Shown: in pieces, positions 29,984 to 32,836 of the stretch
How the letters are laid out: each line of letters starts with the position of its first letter
How positions within the stretch are numbered: position 1 is the stretch's first letter
Notes under the pieces: model-generated
Database searches by the model: none
What the model was told of the DNA's origin: nothing
The model's input: only the letters and a program-made list of their open reading frames with translations
Translations under genes and position numbers: made by a program
Virus record (IMG/VR): IMGVR_UViG_3300013104_000059
Span: 1-32,836 of that record
Length of the DNA: 32,836 bases
Strand: one strand, 5' to 3'
Source of the DNA: a virus

Positions 29984-30187
29984 ATGACAAAAAATGAATT
30001 AAGAAAAGTGTATTTCTCATACTGGGACAGCATGGGGATTGATCACAAAGGGTACTTTCACGGCATCGGTAATTTCTACAGCGCTGATAAGGAAGGAATA
30101 ATCACTTTGGCGGTAGTTGAAGAGGCTGAAACTGGTAACATGATGAAAACCGAAGTGGATTTAATAAGGTTTGTCGATAAATGGTAG
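29984..30187 (+). CDS. small protein of unknown function
   Basis: A 67-residue protein (ELRKVYFSYWDSMGIDHKGY, FHGIGNFYSADKEGIITLAV, then VDLIRFVDKW). Its pattern looks like a small beta-rich fold. It overlaps the next gene by 7 bases (ATGGTAG). Confidence 0.5.
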   Translation: MTKNELRKVYFSYWDSMGIDHKGYFHGIGNFYSADKEGIITLAVVEEAETGNMMKTEVDLIRFVDKW

Positions 30188-30378
30188 TGAAGTTAGATGA
30201 TGAGTTGGCAGAAAGCATGACTAGGCCACAGTTTTATTTAGATTCAGCAGCTGCACCTGATCGGAACGATTTTTATTATAAAATAACCCATGGAAATGTC
30301 GATTTCGAAGTTAGATGGAGTAAAGACATTGCAGTTACTAATCCTAAATGGCATATTATAGTTACGAAATTGAATTAA
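30181..30378 (+). CDS. small protein of unknown function
   Basis: A 65-residue protein (VVKLDDELAESMTRPQFYLD, FYYKITHGNVDFEVRWSKDI, ending KWHIIVTKLN), joined to both neighbours: ATGGTAG before and TAATG after. This coupling makes it real. No family recognised. Confidence 0.5.
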   Translation: MVVKLDDELAESMTRPQFYLDSAAAPDRNDFYYKITHGNVDFEVRWSKDIAVTNPKWHIIVTKLN

Positions 30379-30623
30379 TGAGGCATTCCGAATCAGAAAT
30401 AATTGAGAAAGCGTTTGACCAATTAGGAAGAGACCGATCGCTTATAATGCACCGTGATCAAACGGTACAAGAAATTTTCTTTATTGAGAAAAATGATACA
30501 GATGTTATTCAGTTTCACAAACATACCTATTTGGTTAAATTCGTGAAGTCCGAAACTTATCCGCATGTATGGGATTTTGATGAGATTATCGATTGGAGAA
30601 TTAGTCCAATGATCAACAAATAA
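30378..30623 (+). CDS. small protein of unknown function
   Basis: An 81-residue protein, started at the ATG that forms TAATG with the previous stop (an in-frame start at 30348 would overlap the preceding gene by 31 bases). Sequence features: ESEIIEKAFDQLGRDRSLIM, a beta stretch QEIFFIEKNDTDVIQFHKHT and aromatic C-terminus YPHVWDFDEIIDWRIS. No family recognised. Confidence 0.55.
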   Translation: MRHSESEIIEKAFDQLGRDRSLIMHRDQTVQEIFFIEKNDTDVIQFHKHTYLVKFVKSETYPHVWDFDEIIDWRISPMINK

Positions 30624-30627
30624 AATT

Positions 30628-30906
30628 ATGAAAACAATATTTGATTATAATCCTTCTGAAAAAGAGTTGATAGAGCTTTTTGGTTTCGATAAAAGGTCAG
30701 ATTCAATGGCTTATGGCTTTTCTGTATTTTTATTGCCAAATAAAAATTACGAAAAAGAAAATACCGACGATGGTAAGTTATTGGACATTGCGAAGCTTTT
30801 GGAATTTAGAGGGCAGAAAGAAGAAGCTGCTGATATTTGGGTCCAAATTCCAGATATTGAAAGACAGTACCGTTCTGGCTTCGATTACCAGGTAGTAACC
30901 GTCTAG
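30628..30906 (+). CDS. small protein convergent with MuF gene
   Basis: A 92-residue acidic protein (PSEKELIELFGFDKRSDSMA, LLDIAKLLEFRGQKEEAADI, WVQIPDIERQYRSGFDYQVV). Its stop codon abuts that of the MuF gene with no base between. Being the last of a set of short unknown genes beside a protein with a toxin-like domain, it is a candidate immunity protein, by position only; immunity genes usually follow in the same direction. Confidence 0.5.
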   Translation: MKTIFDYNPSEKELIELFGFDKRSDSMAYGFSVFLLPNKNYEKENTDDGKLLDIAKLLEFRGQKEEAADIWVQIPDIERQYRSGFDYQVVTV

Positions 30907-32718
30907 CTATTTTTTGTATTTCTCGAAGAACTTCATAAGTTCAAATTGTATCGATCGATAATCCTTCATTAATATTGGGCTTAACTCTTTTAATGCCAGC
31001 TGCTCAGATATTCCATTTGATTCAAGCCTATTTCTGAAATCCCTTATCCATTGGGTATAACCATAGCCATTATCTAGAATGGCTTTTTTATGGGCTGCTT
31101 TTCCACCCAGTTTAGCTAAGAAGTCAGAATATGAATGCCTGGCTACGAACTGGTTTACAGTTTCCATTGCTTGAGTTTGGGCAGTAGTCAGCTGTCGAGG
31201 TGGAGTTTTGGTTTTGGCATGTAATATTTCATGCCATAGCGATTCGATCGAATATTCTTGGTTAAATGTAAGGGGATTGCCAGCTTTGATATTGGACAAC
31301 GCTGCTTTAAATTCTTCAGCAGGATTAAAGCCAATAGTTAAAAAGGTGTTGCTACTGATCGTGATCTTAGCGGGTCCAACCCATTCTCCGGTTGAAGGTT
31401 TATAATTAGCAGAATGCTGCATCATATAACTTCTGGAATTTAGGAATTTTACGGAATCTATACCTGTTCTAAAATCTTCTGGATATTTCTTTGAGTAAGC
31501 AAGTATAATTGATTCAGCTTCTTTGTTTGTGGGTATATCGCCTTTAATAAAGTCACTAAGGTTAATTATATCATCATCATCATCATATTGGTCGACTGGT
31601 TTATTTGAAGCTCCTTGGCGCTTAGTATTGAACTTAAGCCCCTTCTTCATATCGCCATCCTTAAAATTATCCCTAACCCAGAATGGTTTATTTTTGCCCT
31701 CTCGATCTTTATTGGTTTCTACCCATTCTTTAAAGTTTGGCGGCACATCAGAAACGGAATTTTCGGAATCTTTGCCAGAATTTTCGGAATTTCCACGGAA
31801 TTTAGCCTGCTCTTCACGATCTATCTCTTCTGCAGTCTTTAGAATTGATATTGCATGGCAGCGGCATTGTGGGTGCCAGCCAACAAATTTAAATTCCTTT
31901 GGATATTTACCTTTTAAGGCCTCACAAAGCTTGCAGTGGTTTGGATTGTTACTTAACTTAATCTCAATGCCGACAACAAAATCCAATTGATTCCAGCGTT
32001 CATGATCTGCAGCTCTGTAAGCCATATTGGTTTCAGTTCTGGCCACACGTGCAGCATTCATGAATGATGATCGATAAACACCGGTACCTGGATTATAAGC
32101 CGCCATGGCTTTTGATGGCACCAGTCCTCCACGTTTGTTTCTGACTCTCCTGAAGATGTTTGAAGGATCTTTTAAGTGTGTTTTTAATATCCTAGCTAAA
32201 GCAGCTGCAGATTGACCTTCACCTATACCAATATCAAGCGCCAACTCTACTTCTGTTCGCTGATCATTTGCATACCTCCAAATACGATCAGATAACCCTA
32301 GTCTTTTAGGACCATCTTTTCTATTTTGAAATGCTGCCAAGGCATCTGCATTCCGATTAGCGTATTTTTCGATATCAGCCTTAGATAACCGACTTTTACC
32401 GAGTATTGCTTTTACGATCTCATCATTCTTTTCACCCGAAAACTTCCATTCATCCTTGATGCCAGATTGAATGGTTGTTAAAACACCGCTATAAGTATCG
32501 TTAATGATCTTATCAAGCCTTTTTTGCGTTTCTGGGTAATCTTTGAAGTTAAATACTTTGTTTGGATTGAAATTCGTAATAGATGCGCCAAGTTTAGCAT
32601 ATTCATCAAGTGCAGAAAGATAGATATCCTCAACCATTTCCGCATATTTTTCAATACGGGAAAGGTGCTGCTTTTCAAATCTAGCATCATCTATTGATAT
32701 GAATCTACGCTTGGCCAA
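30907..32718 (-). CDS. MuF-type minor head protein with C-terminal HExxH domain
   Basis: A 603-residue protein in two parts. Residues 1-295 are a phage minor head protein (SPP1 gp7/Mu gpF type) with ARVARTETNMAYRAADHERW and the zinc-knuckle-like C262-x2-C265 ... H282-x2-C285-x-C287 (NHCKLCEALKG, GWHPQCRCHAI), which mark this family. A polar linker with a run of Asp (about 300-395) follows. Residues 395-603 are an extra domain with SLWHEILHAK, H496-E497-x2-H500, the HExxH motif of zinc metallopeptidases, and E519 as possible third ligand. In polymorphic MuF systems the C-terminus is a toxin delivered with the phage. It lies 7 bases after the gene that is probably the portal. Confidence 0.85.
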   Translation of the reverse strand: MAKRRFISIDDARFEKQHLSRIEKYAEMVEDIYLSALDEYAKLGASITNFNPNKVFNFKDYPETQKRLDKIINDTYSGVLTTIQSGIKDEWKFSGEKNDEIVKAILGKSRLSKADIEKYANRNADALAAFQNRKDGPKRLGLSDRIWRYANDQRTEVELALDIGIGEGQSAAALARILKTHLKDPSNIFRRVRNKRGGLVPSKAMAAYNPGTGVYRSSFMNAARVARTETNMAYRAADHERWNQLDFVVGIEIKLSNNPNHCKLCEALKGKYPKEFKFVGWHPQCRCHAISILKTAEEIDREEQAKFRGNSENSGKDSENSVSDVPPNFKEWVETNKDREGKNKPFWVRDNFKDGDMKKGLKFNTKRQGASNKPVDQYDDDDDIINLSDFIKGDIPTNKEAESIILAYSKKYPEDFRTGIDSVKFLNSRSYMMQHSANYKPSTGEWVGPAKITISSNTFLTIGFNPAEEFKAALSNIKAGNPLTFNQEYSIESLWHEILHAKTKTPPRQLTTAQTQAMETVNQFVARHSYSDFLAKLGGKAAHKKAILDNGYGYTQWIRDFRNRLESNGISEQLALKELSPILMKDYRSIQFELMKFFEKYKK

Positions 32719-32725
32719 TTATTAA

Positions 32726-32836
32726 TTAGTAAGTTGCCTCGAATGCGTTTGATTGGCTGTCGGCTTTCTTTTCCTCCAAAATCTTATCATAATCGGATTC
32801 ATTACCGCCCCAATTCTTAACGGATTCCAATTGAGA
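32726..32836 (-). CDS. C-terminal end of a gene, probably portal (partial)
   Basis: Only the last 36 residues are seen (LESVKNWGGNESDYDKILEE ... ending NAFEATY); the rest is beyond the window. The reading frame is open to the edge and the stop lies 7 bases before the MuF start. Portal genes normally precede MuF genes, so portal is the best guess, but the visible tail is an unspecific acidic helix. Confidence 0.5.
   Translation of the reverse strand, partial: SQLESVKNWGGNESDYDKILEEKKADSQSNAFEATY

Noticed and set aside
19470-30906. Replication or recombination genes in the early region
   Set aside because: No helicase, primase, polymerase, recombinase or single-strand-binding pattern was found; they may lie outside the window.
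31571-31587. CAT trinucleotide run resembling a microsatellite
   Set aside because: It encodes a run of Asp in the MuF linker; only five or six units and in frame, no sign of phase variation.
31523-31990. Plus-strand open frame of 155 residues opposite the MuF gene
   Set aside because: Ser/Leu-rich translation typical of antisense reading, no start signal, and no neighbour in its direction.
1-32836. CRISPR array or insertion sequence
   Set aside because: No regularly spaced direct repeats and no transposase frame were seen.

Overview
The window is most of a temperate siphovirus-type prophage in a Bacteroidota chromosome. Low GC, weak or absent Shine-Dalgarno sequences before most genes, and Bacteroidota-type -7 elements (TAnnTTTG) fit that phylum. 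A Sphingobacteriaceae host such as Pedobacter is my guess from overall gene flavour, not shown by the sequence. The left edge is a tRNA-Ala(GGC) gene (49-122) followed by a tyrosine integrase reading away from it, the usual layout of an element inserted at a tRNA 3' end. The other end lies beyond 32836.

Layout. (1) 49-1540: tRNA, its terminator, integrase. (2) 19211 down to 1671, minus strand: a compact late operon in the order scaffold, decoration protein, major capsid, head-tail connector and completion proteins, tail tube, tail chaperone pair with an apparent -1 frameshift, tape measure, distal tail and hub proteins, collar/fibre proteins, holin-like protein, M15 endolysin, two spanin-like proteins, then a terminator at 1611-1640. 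Many junctions are TAATG or ATGA overlaps, so translation is probably coupled. (3) 19212-19469: a divergent control region with a 16-bp inverted repeat and shared palindromes, facing an XRE regulator. (4) 19470-24233, plus strand: an 11-gene overlapping operon with XRE regulator, PP-loop (PAPS reductase-like) protein, DUF3820, a lipoprotein, a DUF5131/Gp37-Gp68 protein, a Nudix hydrolase and an ASCH/PUA-like protein, ending in a strong terminator. (5) 24251-30906: short mostly unknown genes on both strands, including an SRAP peptidase and a DUF433 / HicB-like pair, plus a possible tRNA-shaped RNA. (6) 30907-32836, minus strand: the MuF minor head protein with an extra C-terminal HExxH domain, preceded by the end of what is probably the portal gene.

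How it works together: the late operon builds and releases the particle; the XRE protein probably acts on the central divergent region; the middle operons look like early and accessory (moron) functions. The head gene set is split: MuF and portal are separated from scaffold and capsid by about 11.7 kb of accessory DNA. I see no replication, recombination or terminase genes here; they are presumably to the right.

Best candidates for new biology: the MuF-metallopeptidase fusion with small convergent genes behind it, the -1 frameshift that explains the only sizeable gap in the tail operon, the symmetric control region, the tRNA-like RNA at 25621-25725, the two-protein spanin arrangement in which the second protein has both a lipoprotein signal and a C-terminal membrane anchor, and the Sec signal peptide on the tail-fibre-like protein.
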